A stretch of DNA of 64,000 nt from Leptasterias polaris (taxonomy: Eukaryota > Echinodermata > Asteroidea > Forcipulatida > Asteriidae): positions 1,837,501 to 1,901,500 of the forward strand of contig JAZGTN010000062.1 of assembly GCA_037783415.1 (NCBI GenBank), written 5' to 3'. The notes beneath the pieces are model-generated. The model had not been told where the DNA came from. It was given only the letters and a program-made list of their open reading frames with translations, and did not search any database. Position 1 is the stretch's first letter; every line of letters starts with the position of its first letter. The translations under genes were made by a program, and so were the position numbers. Positions 1-12,200 of this stretch are shown here, in pieces.

Positions 1-103
1 TGGGAAAAGATGTTTTAAATGTGTGTTAAATGTAAAATTCATGAAATTGAATCAACCTACAATTTCTCTCTCAATTACGGTTGTGTTTCGTTTACATTTA
101 CAG

Positions 104-265
104 AGCAAACTATTAGCTAAAACCGGACCAGCCAAGTTTCAATGGCAGATCATGCAGTCCCTGGATATCCCAGAGGAGGTGATCCCCCTGTTTGCTCACA
201 CAGACCATTGGCTGGAATACTTCCCACCATTGGCCAAGAAGGATCTGCACATGATGGGACTTAAG
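104..265 (+). CDS. LARS1: LARS1 visible exon 1
   Basis: The exon reads [15 protein letters not shown]... and ends MGLK. It follows a tttacag acceptor and is followed by gtgggt. The 162 nt start and end in phase 0. It encodes part of the synthetase catalytic core upstream of the CP1 insertion (the LEYFPPLA segment). The ATG at 23 is intronic and is not a start. Confidence 0.95.
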
Positions 266-3200
266 GTGGGTGCCACTCGCAACTAAAAATTTTTTTTTTC
301 TTTTTACAACAGACAAAGAGATTTGTATTGTGCTGCCACCATCTTTGTCATGTTTCCTGTCTCCATTTTGCAATGATGAAAACAAACTCTAGATGTTCGC
401 CTAATCGCCAGACTTTGTTGTCCCTTCCAGCTTCAGTTTGGTTGCATTGATATGAATGGGGAGAAGAGCTGCTTTATAATATGTGTTGTTGTTTATGTGT
501 CACATAAGAAGTGTGTACCTGATGAACAAAAAAAGGTCCACACAATGTTGGAATTTGAAACATTATGTGGACTTCCACACGTCCACACAGTAAACAATAC
601 AGCCCCTATAGTAAAAACACCCACATGGTGTATAGTTGAGTAGGTATACACATTCAAACTGGGGACCTATAACAAAAGAGGACAATAGGTCCTCGGTTGC
701 AATCACAAAGGAAAGCATTGTGGTCCACGGTTGCTATCACAAAGAGTTGAACAAAGGAGGGTCCACGATTGCTGGTATTTACACACATGTGTGAGTGTGT
801 ATACTCGTCCCGGTGCACACACCGTTGTGGGGATTTCCTAATGTTGTTCTATTATTCCCTTTTCTAAAGAATCTTGTTGTGGGGACCCAGTTTAACAAAG
901 AAAAACGTTGTGGGGACCTTTGTTCCATTGTATAAAAGTCCCCACAGCTCTGGGTATGCCTACCTACACATTCAAACCGGGGACCTATAACAAAAGAGGA
1001 CAATAGGTCCACAGTTGGGTAAGGTCCACGGTTGGAAACCGTGTACAAAACCAATGGGAGCTGTTGCAAAAAAGAGTATAAACAAAAGAGGGACAACAGG
1101 AGGTCCACGATTGCAGGCATGTACACACTTGTGTGTGTGGGTACATGTAGGTATACACGTTGAAACCGGACACCTACATGAATAACAACGGAGACAATGG
1201 GGTTGCTGGTTGGGTAAAGGTCCGCAGTTGGAAAGTGTGTGCAAAACCAGTTGTTTACACATTTGTGTGTGTGGTTTTTTTTTAGTGTTTCTATTTGACA
1301 TGATTGATGTTTATCTTCACAAGTTAAAAAACATAAAAAGCTGGACAACAAATCTTGAATACTTAATTTTCACAGACTGACTGGAGACGTAGCTTCATCA
1401 CAACCGACGCAAACCCCTACTATGATTCCTTCGTGCGTTGGCACTTCCTGACCCTGAAGAAGGCGGGCAAGGTGAAGTTTGGCAAACGCAACACCATCTA
1501 CTCCCCGAAGGATGGACAGCCCTGCATGGATCACGACAGACAGTCCGGGGAGGGCGTCGGACCTCAGGAATACACCCTGATCAAGATGAAGGCATTGAAG
1601 CCCTACCCTGAAAGACTCAAGTAAGTCTTGGGATTTATTACTGCCCTACAATGATGTATGATGAGTCCAGTAGACATAACAAAGTCATAGAGGCCAGGGC
1701 TTGAATTTGAGGGGAAAGAATCCATAAAACCACAGAGCTTGCAGTTCAAAATATTTGCTGGACCAGTATTTGTTTTTCTTCTTTTTTTATTTTATAAGAC
1801 CAGAATCAAAATGAGAACAAAACAATTCATGGCACGGTTTAACATGCGTTAAAACCGTTCAAACTTGAACATGCACTTAAGCCCGGTTCATACTTCCTGC
1901 GAATGCGATACGAATTTTGACGTCACAATGAAAAATTCGGAAGTGTTGAGATGTGCTCTACTCCTGCGAAACATTCTCAGCGGAAAAAACCGAACCCTGT
2001 GCCGTCAAAATTCACTTCGCATTTGCATTCGCAGGATGAACCAGGCTTAAGACATGTTAGATAAGATGTGTTTCATTTGTCTTTATGGGTATTAACTCTT
2101 TCAGTGCCCGCGACATTTCAAAAAATTAACCCTAAAGTGCCCAACTTCGAGCGTTTTTTTTTATTTTCAAAATTCTGTAAACAAAAAAGTAAATAAGTTT
2201 TACTCACCAAACTTGTTGTATCTTACTCTCTGGTATATCCTTGGTACATTCGAAAGTCAATAGAAGTCACGCACATAGTGATACACCCTGAAACACTGTC
2301 CTGCACGAAGGGAAATTCCGCACTTTACTGGGCGCCGCCATTTTTTCCCACAAGCCGAAACTCAGAGACGGGCTGTCAGTGTTATGCCCTCCCGCAAGAA
2401 TTCGAAGAAAAATTAAATACAGGTCGTACATGAATAAAAATGGTACCATTAGAAAGAGCGAGAGCGCCCCCTTGTGATAACATGTTTACTCTACCTCGTA
2501 CATGTACAGCTGAATTGCGGCCAAAATACATAAAAGGATACATTCAATACATTTCCATTACAAAAGCTTTTAAAATAGGGCAAACTAAGCAAACCCAAAA
2601 ACTTTAATCAATAGCAATAAGGAGTAAAAAGATTGCGTTAATGATTTTGGAAAGGCTAAAAACTTCAGAACTTATGACTCCGTTGAGAACCATTTCTTGT
2701 GACATTTGAATCATGAAGGAAAGTAAATTAAATCGTTAAATCTTAAAAACACAAAGACATCTAAATTACAAGGCTAAATTGACACTTTTTACTCATTCAA
2801 AAGTGAAGTAAATAAAACAACTGCTTTTACAGTGGGTAATTATTCATTTTTCTTCAAACTCGCAGGAAACTATCAAATAAAAGCATCTTCCTGGTAGCTG
2901 CCACCCTGAGACCTGAAACAATGTACGGTCAGACCAACTGCTGGGTCCGGCCAGACATGAACTACATCGCGTATGAAACCAAGCAAGGAGAGGTGTTTAT
3001 CAGTACCTACCGAGCGGCTCAGAATATGTCTTACCAAGGCATCCTGAAGGAAGAAGGGAAGGTGACCGTCTTGGTGGATCTCGTTGGCCAGGTAGGATTA
3101 TTTGGTTGGCATTGTTTGAAGAAACATTGTCTTATATGATTTCGATGTGTAAAAACTGATGGTGCTGTAGAGGTTTTTTTAGTGCTTGGCTTAATATTAA

Positions 3201-6200
3201 CCCAAGCACTAAAACAAACTTAATATAATTATTATTAGGGAATTAATTTTTGGTAATAAGACTGGAAAACTCAAAAGTGAACTTGATCACCTGACATCAG
3301 GTATGTATAACCTCATACATATTCATGATTGAGAACCGAATTCTCACGGGTCCATTCACCATCACATGCCAGATGCTATTTTCGCTGTTAACCAAGGGCG
3401 CGCGTGCCAGTATTCACGCACAGGGTAAATACGCATGCGTAGTAGACTGTTGCATGTGTAACAGTCTACTTCGCATGCACTTTAAGAAGCAATCATTGAA
3501 TTGTCGCTCAAAAGCTGTTGTAGTATACGAACATCGCTTGTTACATTCACATGAAAAGATGGTGGCACTCGCGTTGTTGCACTTTCCCCAGCTCAATAAT
3601 GCCAAACTAGAGAGAAGTATGAGATATTGTAAAACAAATATAATATTGGGTTTTTTCTGGGTGGACACCTCAGGAACTAGTTTGTCAACTTCCATTACCT
3701 CAGGGAGCTAATATCGACTCTCAAAACACGTTATAATAAGTGGGTTTTTTCCAGGTTTTGTTCCAATGCACTGAGTATTCTAATACACTAGACCTAGACT
3801 AGACCTAGACTAGACTTGCTTTTGGAAGTCAATGTCCCTGTGTGTTTATACAGTGTGAGTGCATTTGAAGTCTCTGGATGCCACGTAACCCTCTTCTCGC
3901 AACAAAAGGGCAAAGGTCAGGAATCGGGAATTACACAATAACCGGCAGAAAGGTGGTTGGGTTGGCATAGTGGTATCTTTACTTGCCTTTCACCTCTAGG
4001 ACCCTGGTTCGAATCACACCGGGGGCACTACATATACGAGGATTGGGTTTTCAGTCCCTAGTTTTTCCTGGAATAATTCTCTGTGGTTTTCCTCCCATGT
4101 CTAAAACTATAACTTCCTTCCTTGGCTTCACAACCAGAATAAATGAAATGAAATGAAAATGAAATGAATTTAGCTTTATTTGCAACTGCCATCTATCCTC
4201 TTTGTGTGTGTCAAACAAAGCTTTGCTTAGGGAGTGAATGCTGTGTGCCTACTCTCTGTAATGGAAAGTATATGCAACCTTTGTTCTTGTCATCCAATGT
4301 GACACGATAATACTAAAGTCACATCTCCAAGTATGCATCCAGTAGAAATTGGCATGCTTACATATCATCTGTGGCGTGTCGTGGCCGAGCGGAATAAGAA
4401 CACCGGACTCAAGCTCTGTGTTTCTGATCAGCAGGGTGTGGGTTCGAGTCCCGGTCGTGACACTTGTGTCCTTAAGCAAGACACTTAACCATTATTGCTG
4501 CGTCCTTCGGATGGGATGTAAAGCCAGGGGATGTAAAGCCGTAGGTCCTGTGTGTGTAATGCACGTAAACGAACCCAGTGCACTTATCGTAAAGAGAAGA
4601 GGTTCGCCCCGGTGTTCCTGGTTTGATCGGCAGCATATTGCGCCACAGCACCTTGTAAACCATTACATGGTGCTATAAGAAAAAGGTCTCATACTTCAAA
4701 AACTTAGCTCCACATACCTTGCAGCAGTGCTTTGATACGCCCCTAGGGGTATGATAAAGCGCTATATAAGAACCGAGTATTATTATTATCTGCTGTTAAC
4801 TGGTTAAAGAATTAATATGTAAATGTCAAATTGCGTATTTCTGTTCCAACACGTAGGATATAATGGGAATGCGATTGAGTGCCCCATTGACATCCTACAA
4901 GGTAATCTACACTCTGCCGATGTTGACCATCAAGGAAGGGAAAGGGTCAGGGGTCGTCACCAGCGTCCCATCAGACTCACCGGATGATTATGCCGCCCTC
5001 AGGGATCTCAAGAACAAAAAGGTGATCATTAGTTTAAATTTATTTAAATGTCATTGGTTTTAAAAGTAGGGTCATAGATTGTTGGTTTTTCAACGTAATG
5101 CTGATTTATAGGCAAAATTATAAAGAAAGCTACAATAAAAGTGAAAGTTTCAGCTGAATACAGTGTCTACTTGCTCAGAAAACAGCAAAAAACTGTCAGG
5201 TAATTTTTACAAGAGCATCGAATCCATCCACATCTCGCGAGGTGACAGTGGGTACCAACCGCATCTTTGGCCGCAGCATTCAAGAATGGACACCAGCCCT
5301 CAGAAATCTGAGAAATGATTCATGCATGAATAGTTTCTCAGATTCAAATGTTTTTGGGTGAAAACCATATTACTATCAACAGTTGTGGTGCTTCTTACCA
5401 AGTAAGTTTTTTGTGGTCATTAATTTTTGAAGTACTTACCAATCTATGACCCCTTAAGACGATAAAAAAAATGAAGATAAAACCATATATAACGCCACAG
5501 ATTGCACATTAGGGCTTTTTAAAACCAAAGATAAATGTAATTTTGGGGCTTCGTGCTCGCAAGGTTTCGAGCTTGCTAGCTTTCGTGCTCAGAGTTCATT
5601 TTTTTTTTTCCAACAGCCTTTCACATCCCTGCAAGTATGGACTGAAGTGCGAGAAAGTTCAGAGTTGTACTTTACCTTAATCATGTACACACTTGAAAAC
5701 CTTGAATTTGATTTTGACTTTATTACTAAATTTGTCACCACCAGGAGTTCCGTGCCAAGTATGGACTGAAGGACGAGGCAGTGCTGCCCTTTGACCCCAT
5801 CCCGATCATTGACATCCCTGGTATGGGTAACCTTGCCGCAGTGAAGGCCTGCGACGATCTGAAGATCAAGAGTCAGAATGATAAGGATAAGCTGGCTGAG
5901 GCAAAGGAAAGGGTTTACCTCAAAGGTTTCTATGAAGGGGTAAGAAAACGCTAAGTTTGTCTTTTTCATTTTTTGGTTCCATCAGTCTCCCTGACAGTAA
6001 AAACACAGTGATTGCTATTACCAGAGGAATAAATCAATGTTGTGAAACTGGAGGAATAGTATTGAAATACTAAATATGTGGCAGAAGATGGGTTTGTGAT
6101 GAATAAGCACAGTTTTGTACAATAAAGTCACCCAGGCTTGACAGCATGAGTAGCCAGATTGAACAGGCTGGCCACAACACTGGCTGGTCACAAGGCCACT

Positions 6201-9200
6201 GGCCACAAGACCAGCTGGTCACAAGACTGGCTGGTCACAAGGCCAGCTGGCCACTCACAAGGCCGGCTGGTCACAAGGCCAGCTGGTCACAAGGCCACTG
6301 GCCACAAGGCCACTGGCCACGAGACAAGCTGGCTGGTCACAAGGCCAGCTGGTCACAAGGCCACTGGCCACGAGACAAGCTGGTCACAACGCTGGCTGGT
6401 CACTTGCCACAAGGCTGGCTGGCCACAAGGCCAGCTGGCCACAATGCCGGCTGGCCACAAGGCCGGCTGGCTCAAAGTCGGGGCAGTCTGAATCGTGTAT
6501 TCAAACCTACTTGATCTGCATCCCGTTACTTCCGTTGTGAGAATTTTGACTTGGCTCCTTAGTGCTAAACCACGCCAAACACTACATTTTTTTTCGCCCA
6601 AGTAGATCCTTGACATTTGACTGGACGATTGTAGGTCACACGGCATTCATAAATCAATCCATTACATGGAAAAACAGCACCACAGTAAACTACATCAAAG
6701 GCAAGGGACACCCACTGCAATTGCTGCGGATAACCCAAAGCTTGCAAACTTGAAAAATCTGTTGAAATTTCATGAACATTCAATTGAAATCTTTCAGCAT
6801 CCCAAACACTCTTCAGTTTCCTGACGATTAATTAAGACCAATTAAGAGCTCACTCTGTGGCAGTGAAGTTAATAAGGAGAAGTCCCCTCAAATCCACTAA
6901 CCCTAACCCTCTTCCAGGTAGTAGTTAATAACCAGGACAGTTCTTTTCACAAGTAAGTTTTCCCCCAAATTCCGAAATCTACTCCCAAGGCAGTAGAATA
7001 AATAGCAAGACAAGTTCTCAAAGAACAAATCTACACAGTTACCGCAAACTGAATATATATTGAAACCTCACCATGCAATGCCTCGAAACCCATATATGAA
7101 ATCTTTTTTTAACAAAGATAATGATCGTGGAAGATGTCAAAGGTCAGAAGGTCCAAGATGTCAAGAAGGTCGTCCAGAAGAAGATGCTGGACAAGGGGGA
7201 AGCTCTGATCTACCTCGAACCCGAGAAGAAGATTATGTCTCGCTCTGGGGATGAGTGCGTGGTGGCGTTGTGTGACCAGTGGTATTTGGACTACGGAGAA
7301 GAGAGCTGGAAGAAGCAGACACTTACAGCCATGGACAAAATGGAGCTGTAAGTAATTAGCAACAATGAATATTGGTTTCACTATGACCCTTTTACAATCA
7401 TTTTATATGTTTTAAGGTATGTCTTGTAATACATCACAAAGTAAAATTTACGAGAACAGGGTTTGAACCTGAGACCTCCAGATTATTGTGCTGGGGCTCT
7501 ACCATCTTAGCTATCTAGCCCTGCGATGGCAGTCTTCCTACTTTGTCAATATCTTAGTTGGGGGGGGGGGGCGGGGGGGCGGGGGCCAGGGGCCAGGGGC
7601 CAGTCAGATTATCTTGTAGTTTTATGGATGTACAAGTATCTTAGTAAGTGGAGAATTCTGGTAGACTTTTTTAAATCCTTAGTTCAACGGTAGTTAAACA
7701 CCAAAACCTCAGAAGATTCATGAAAGTGTATTTATGTAAATCTTTTTTTGATAATGTAACTAAGGAATTCTTAAAAGTGACAAGCACTGCAACCCATAGC
7801 CCTCAAGATACCTATGTAGAGAAGACATGAAGAATGTTCAGTTTTAGACTGTGGCGTGTCATGGCCGAGTACCGAGTTAAGAGCACCGAACTCGAGCTCT
7901 GGTGTTTCTGATCAGCAGAGTGTGGGTTCGAGACCCGGTCGTGACACTTGTGTCCTTAAGCAAGACACCTGACCATTATTGCTTCGTCCTTCGGATGGGA
8001 CGTAAAGCCGTATGTCCCGTGTGTACCATCAATGCACGTAAAAGATCGCAGTACACACTTGTCCCTAAGAGAAGGGGTTCGCCCCAGTGAGTCTGGCAGT
8101 GCGCTTATTTATTTTCAATCATTTGAAAGCTCCACTCAAAAGGAAGAAGAAGAAAACTCCAAATAATGAAAGCCCACTTTATCAGGTGGGGATTGGAACC
8201 CAATCCACCTACAAGGTTCCACCCCAAAGCAGGATTCAAACCAGGGTCCACAGAGGTGGAAGGCATGGCAAGATACCACTAAGCCATCCTGATCCCCTTA
8301 TCCCCTTTAGCAATTCATAACTCAACAGCCTAAGAACTTTCCTGTTTTCATGTTCCTGTTTTAGTATTTGTAGCATACAAAAATACAAGGCTCACTTATA
8401 CACTAGATTTCAACAATCCAAAGATTCTTTATAATGTCCATAATTCATCTTCTTTTTTTTATACAATTTTTGGTTGAACAAGGGTGGGACTTGAACCTCC
8501 TGCGACCTCGGTATTAATGTGCCAGCGCTCTACCAACTGAGCTATCTAGCCCTTATGTTGGCAGTCTCCCTATTTTGTCAATATCTTTGTTCAGGGGTGC
8601 CAGTCAGAAGCCATTCGGGATCCTTGGCTACAAGGTAGCTAACAATTGCATGGCTTCTGACTGGCACCCCCGAACAAAGATTTTGACAACTTGTGAGACC
8701 ACCAACATTAGGGCTAGATAGCTCAGTCATTAAAGCCCCGGCACGTTAATCTGAAGGTTGTAGGTTCAAGTCCCGTTCTAGTCAATTTGTCTTTGTTCTA
8801 CCAAAAATTATATGAAATTTACCCAATCAGTTTCCCATGTGATTTATAATACTTCTTCTTTTGTTTGTTCAGGTACTCAGAGGAAACTAAAAGAAATTTC
8901 CAGGCAACGTTTGATTGGCTGCATGAGCATGCATGCTCAAGATCTTACGGACTGGGTAAGTAGGTCAATCATTCAATGAAAAACGCGTCCTTCCCAATAA
9001 AGCCTCTCATCTCCAAGGATGATTAACCTCCCAAATTATTCATATACACAACAGTGAAGAGTAAAAACCAAAATAATAAAACCAATAATTATTTATCGTG
9101 TCTTCTTCATCAGGTACTAAGATGCCATGGGATGAGAAGTATCTGATTGAATCTCTGTCTGATTCTACGATCTACATGGCTTACTACACTGTCGCTCATC

Positions 9201-12200
9201 TACTACAAGATGGCGTCTTTGATGGGTCTGGTACCAGCCCACTTGGAATCAAGTAAGTACGCCAATCCTACAAGTTTCAAATTATGTTTGGTTGTTTGTA
9301 ATTACCTCAAATTTTCCTCTTTTGGGGGGAATAAACCAGAAATATGAGCAGAAGAATTGTTTTAATAGATGTTGAATTTTGCATCGGGGATAATGAATCT
9401 AATTTTGTTTTGTTTACCCTTACACCGATGTGTGTTAAAGGCCCTGTACACTATTGGTAAGATCGAAAAACACAAATGTTCACAGATTCACACATAACTT
9501 ACATGATTGAAAGTAAGTAATGGTAGAAAGGGTTCCTTAAAATATTTCTGCCTAAAATGCTATCGTTTCTGAGAAATGAGTAAAACAATAGTTTTTATCG
9601 CGCGTGATAATAAACTCGATGTTTGAAAAACAGAAAACACATAAGGTCTCTTTTCACTAATTTCTCGTGACCTCGATGATCAATTGAGCTCAAACTTTCA
9701 CAGGTTTGTTTGTTCATGCATATGGTTGATCACACAAAACATGAACACTGTGTGCGACTATTTTGTCAGCTCTACCAATCCTGTATAATACCTTTAAGCA
9801 CTGTATACTCAGTACTTTCCCCAGTTCTGTGAAAAAAATCCACAGGCAAATCACTCGGGTGGGATTTGGACCCACGACCTTTGCATTGCTAGAGCAGAAT
9901 TCAACATCTATTAAATCAATGCTAGCTCGGTAGTAAGACATCTGCTCTAGCAATGCAAAGGTTGTGGGTTCGAATCCCACCCGAGTGATTTGCCTGTGGA
10001 TTTTTTTTTACAGAACTCGGGTGAGTACTGAGTATACAGTGCTTAATACACATCGGTGTAAGGGTAAACAAAACAAATTATAAGAATTGTTTTGTTATCA
10101 TGAATGGACTGGACAGCTTCATCCACAATAGTCTGTGCAAGTCTCGCATGTATTCGAACATTTGGACTCGTTACAATTGGTGAGTTTGTTTCCTTCAGGC
10201 GTTAAAGCAATGTACTTGGGACCAAAGTGGCACAAAACATGTTTGAATATGCGCGAGACTTGCATGGTGTATAGGCCGTCTGCATATGGGCGTTTTGGAT
10301 TCGAATCCCACCTGAGGTGCCTATGGAGTGTCTTTCTTGCATGACTTGGGCGCAGGGTCAAAACCAAAATAAAGCCATTGTGCTGGTCAGCTTTATTTAA
10401 TGTCTAGTACAATGACTCGTTTGGTGACAAGTGAGTACTTAATCAGTCTAATTACAAACTTACTACATGGCCCCAAATTTAGAGAGCTACTTCAGAAAAT
10501 ATTGCTTTCTTTATGAAATTTCTGCTAAGGAAAAACAAGCAAGAAACCGTCACAAATTGTACACAGTATATAGTATTTGGGCAGGTTATCTTTTTCTGGT
10601 TAGCAAAATTATTCTACGCTTAGCTAATCTGTTTGCTTTTAAGCAGCTCTGTGAAACTGGGCCCCTTGTTTCAAGGCAAGCTTTTCTTAGATACATAAAG
10701 AAAAAGAATGAACTTCCATGCAATTTCCAAAAGCACAATAAAATGGTACCATGCTTCTCAGACCTGGGTACTGCTGTGCAAAATTTCGCCCAAACCATGT
10801 GACACAACAACAGTGTCTTTACTGTGAGAGTTTTTTAATTAGTTGTCAATTGTTACCGAGCAAGTTGTACCAGGCATTGTTAACCCTTTCCTTACCATAG
10901 GCGACTTTAGTCGACCAAGCTTACACACAAAAAAGCACTCTAGCCTGAGCACAAAGGCCTTTTTTGTTACTTATTTTGCTGTAAAACAATATCTTCAAGG
11001 AGATAATGGAGTTTGTAAAAATGGCCTTTGAATGAAAGCTTTCTGTTGTGCAAGAATGTGTGCTTCATGCTTGAGTGGTCAAACAATGCGACCACCAGCA
11101 GTTGTTTATGTTCAAACAATTTTGTAACGAAAGGATTAATGTTCAGCTCAGGAATGACTGGAATGATTTAGATTTGTTTTATTCCGTTAATAGACCAGAG
11201 CAGCTAACGCCTGATGTGTGGGACTACATCTTCCACTCCAAATCCCAATTCCCCAAGTCCTCAAAGATCCCACGTGCGTCCCTGGACAAGCTTAGGCAAG
11301 AGTTCCAATACTGGTACGGTGTGAACCTGCGGGTATCCGGCAAGGATCTGGTTCCCAACCACCTGACGTACTTCTTGTATAACCACTGTGCTGTCTGGCC
11401 CAAGGAGCCGGAGCGCTGGCCGGCAGCGGTCCGCACCAACGGCCACCTGATGCTGAACAATGAAAAGATGTCCAAATCGACGGGGAACTTCCTGACGCTA
11501 GCTGGTGCTTTGGAGAAATTCTCCGCCGATGGTAAGTTTGAAACATCACTTTACTTTTGAATTTCATTTTCGCCTTGCACAGTCATTTCAAGAGTTATAC
11601 ACTCAGTCCAACCCTGTGTAGTCACTGCTGTAGTCCGCATGCATAGTTAAAGAATGAAGTTCTTTTGGTGATGATCATGTAGTGATATGATTAGCTGTTG
11701 CAAAATTCTCACCAACCAAGATCAGGCATGTGAAATTTCTACTCTTGCTTGAAGTGAATATCCACGTTTTTTATTTCCCTGGGTTTTTTTTGGGGGGGGG
11801 GCCCCCGCACTGGTCCAAACAGTACACACTTCCTTCACACAGAGTCAGGGACTTGAGTCAGGGACTAGACCCAGTCAATGGCAGAAAACTCAGCCGTATC
11901 CGAGCATGGGGCAATTACCTAGTGTAAAAAAAATCAACTATGACTAAAGTGAGGGCTGTTGCTAGAGGTGTTGCTCTAGCCACACTTGCTTCAATGCACG
12001 ATGACATGCTGATCGAGCCATAGCCGTTGTCATAGTCGCCTATTCGGATCAGGCTGCACGTCTAAAAATGGGAGCTGAGTTTGTCAATGGTCGAGTTGTT
12101 TCAAGTTGAGTTGGTCAGTAGCAGGTTGAGTTATCAAGATTTACATGTAAGTTTGAACTGATTGCAGCAAAAAAATCTAAGAATTTGTGGGAGTTTTATA

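Noticed and set aside
779..1351. A 190-residue - strand ORF
   Set aside because: It lies entirely in degenerate intronic repeats, is cysteine/histidine-rich by composition only, and overlaps two other frames of similar length.
6146..6514. A 122-residue repetitive protein (GHKASW repeats)
   Set aside because: The frame is created by a stop-poor minisatellite; equally long frames exist in two other readings.
9945..9990. tRNA gene suggested by GGTTCGAATCCCACC
   Set aside because: The B box sits in a long palindrome with its mirror image on the other strand, and no complete cloverleaf was found.
10467..10802. A 111-residue + strand ORF
   Set aside because: It spans a GGGCCC-family MITE fragment and unique intron with no conserved pattern.
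11224..11567. Antisense ORFs opposite LARS1 exon 9
   Set aside because: They are shadows of a GC-rich conserved exon; the + strand frame is the LARS1 protein.
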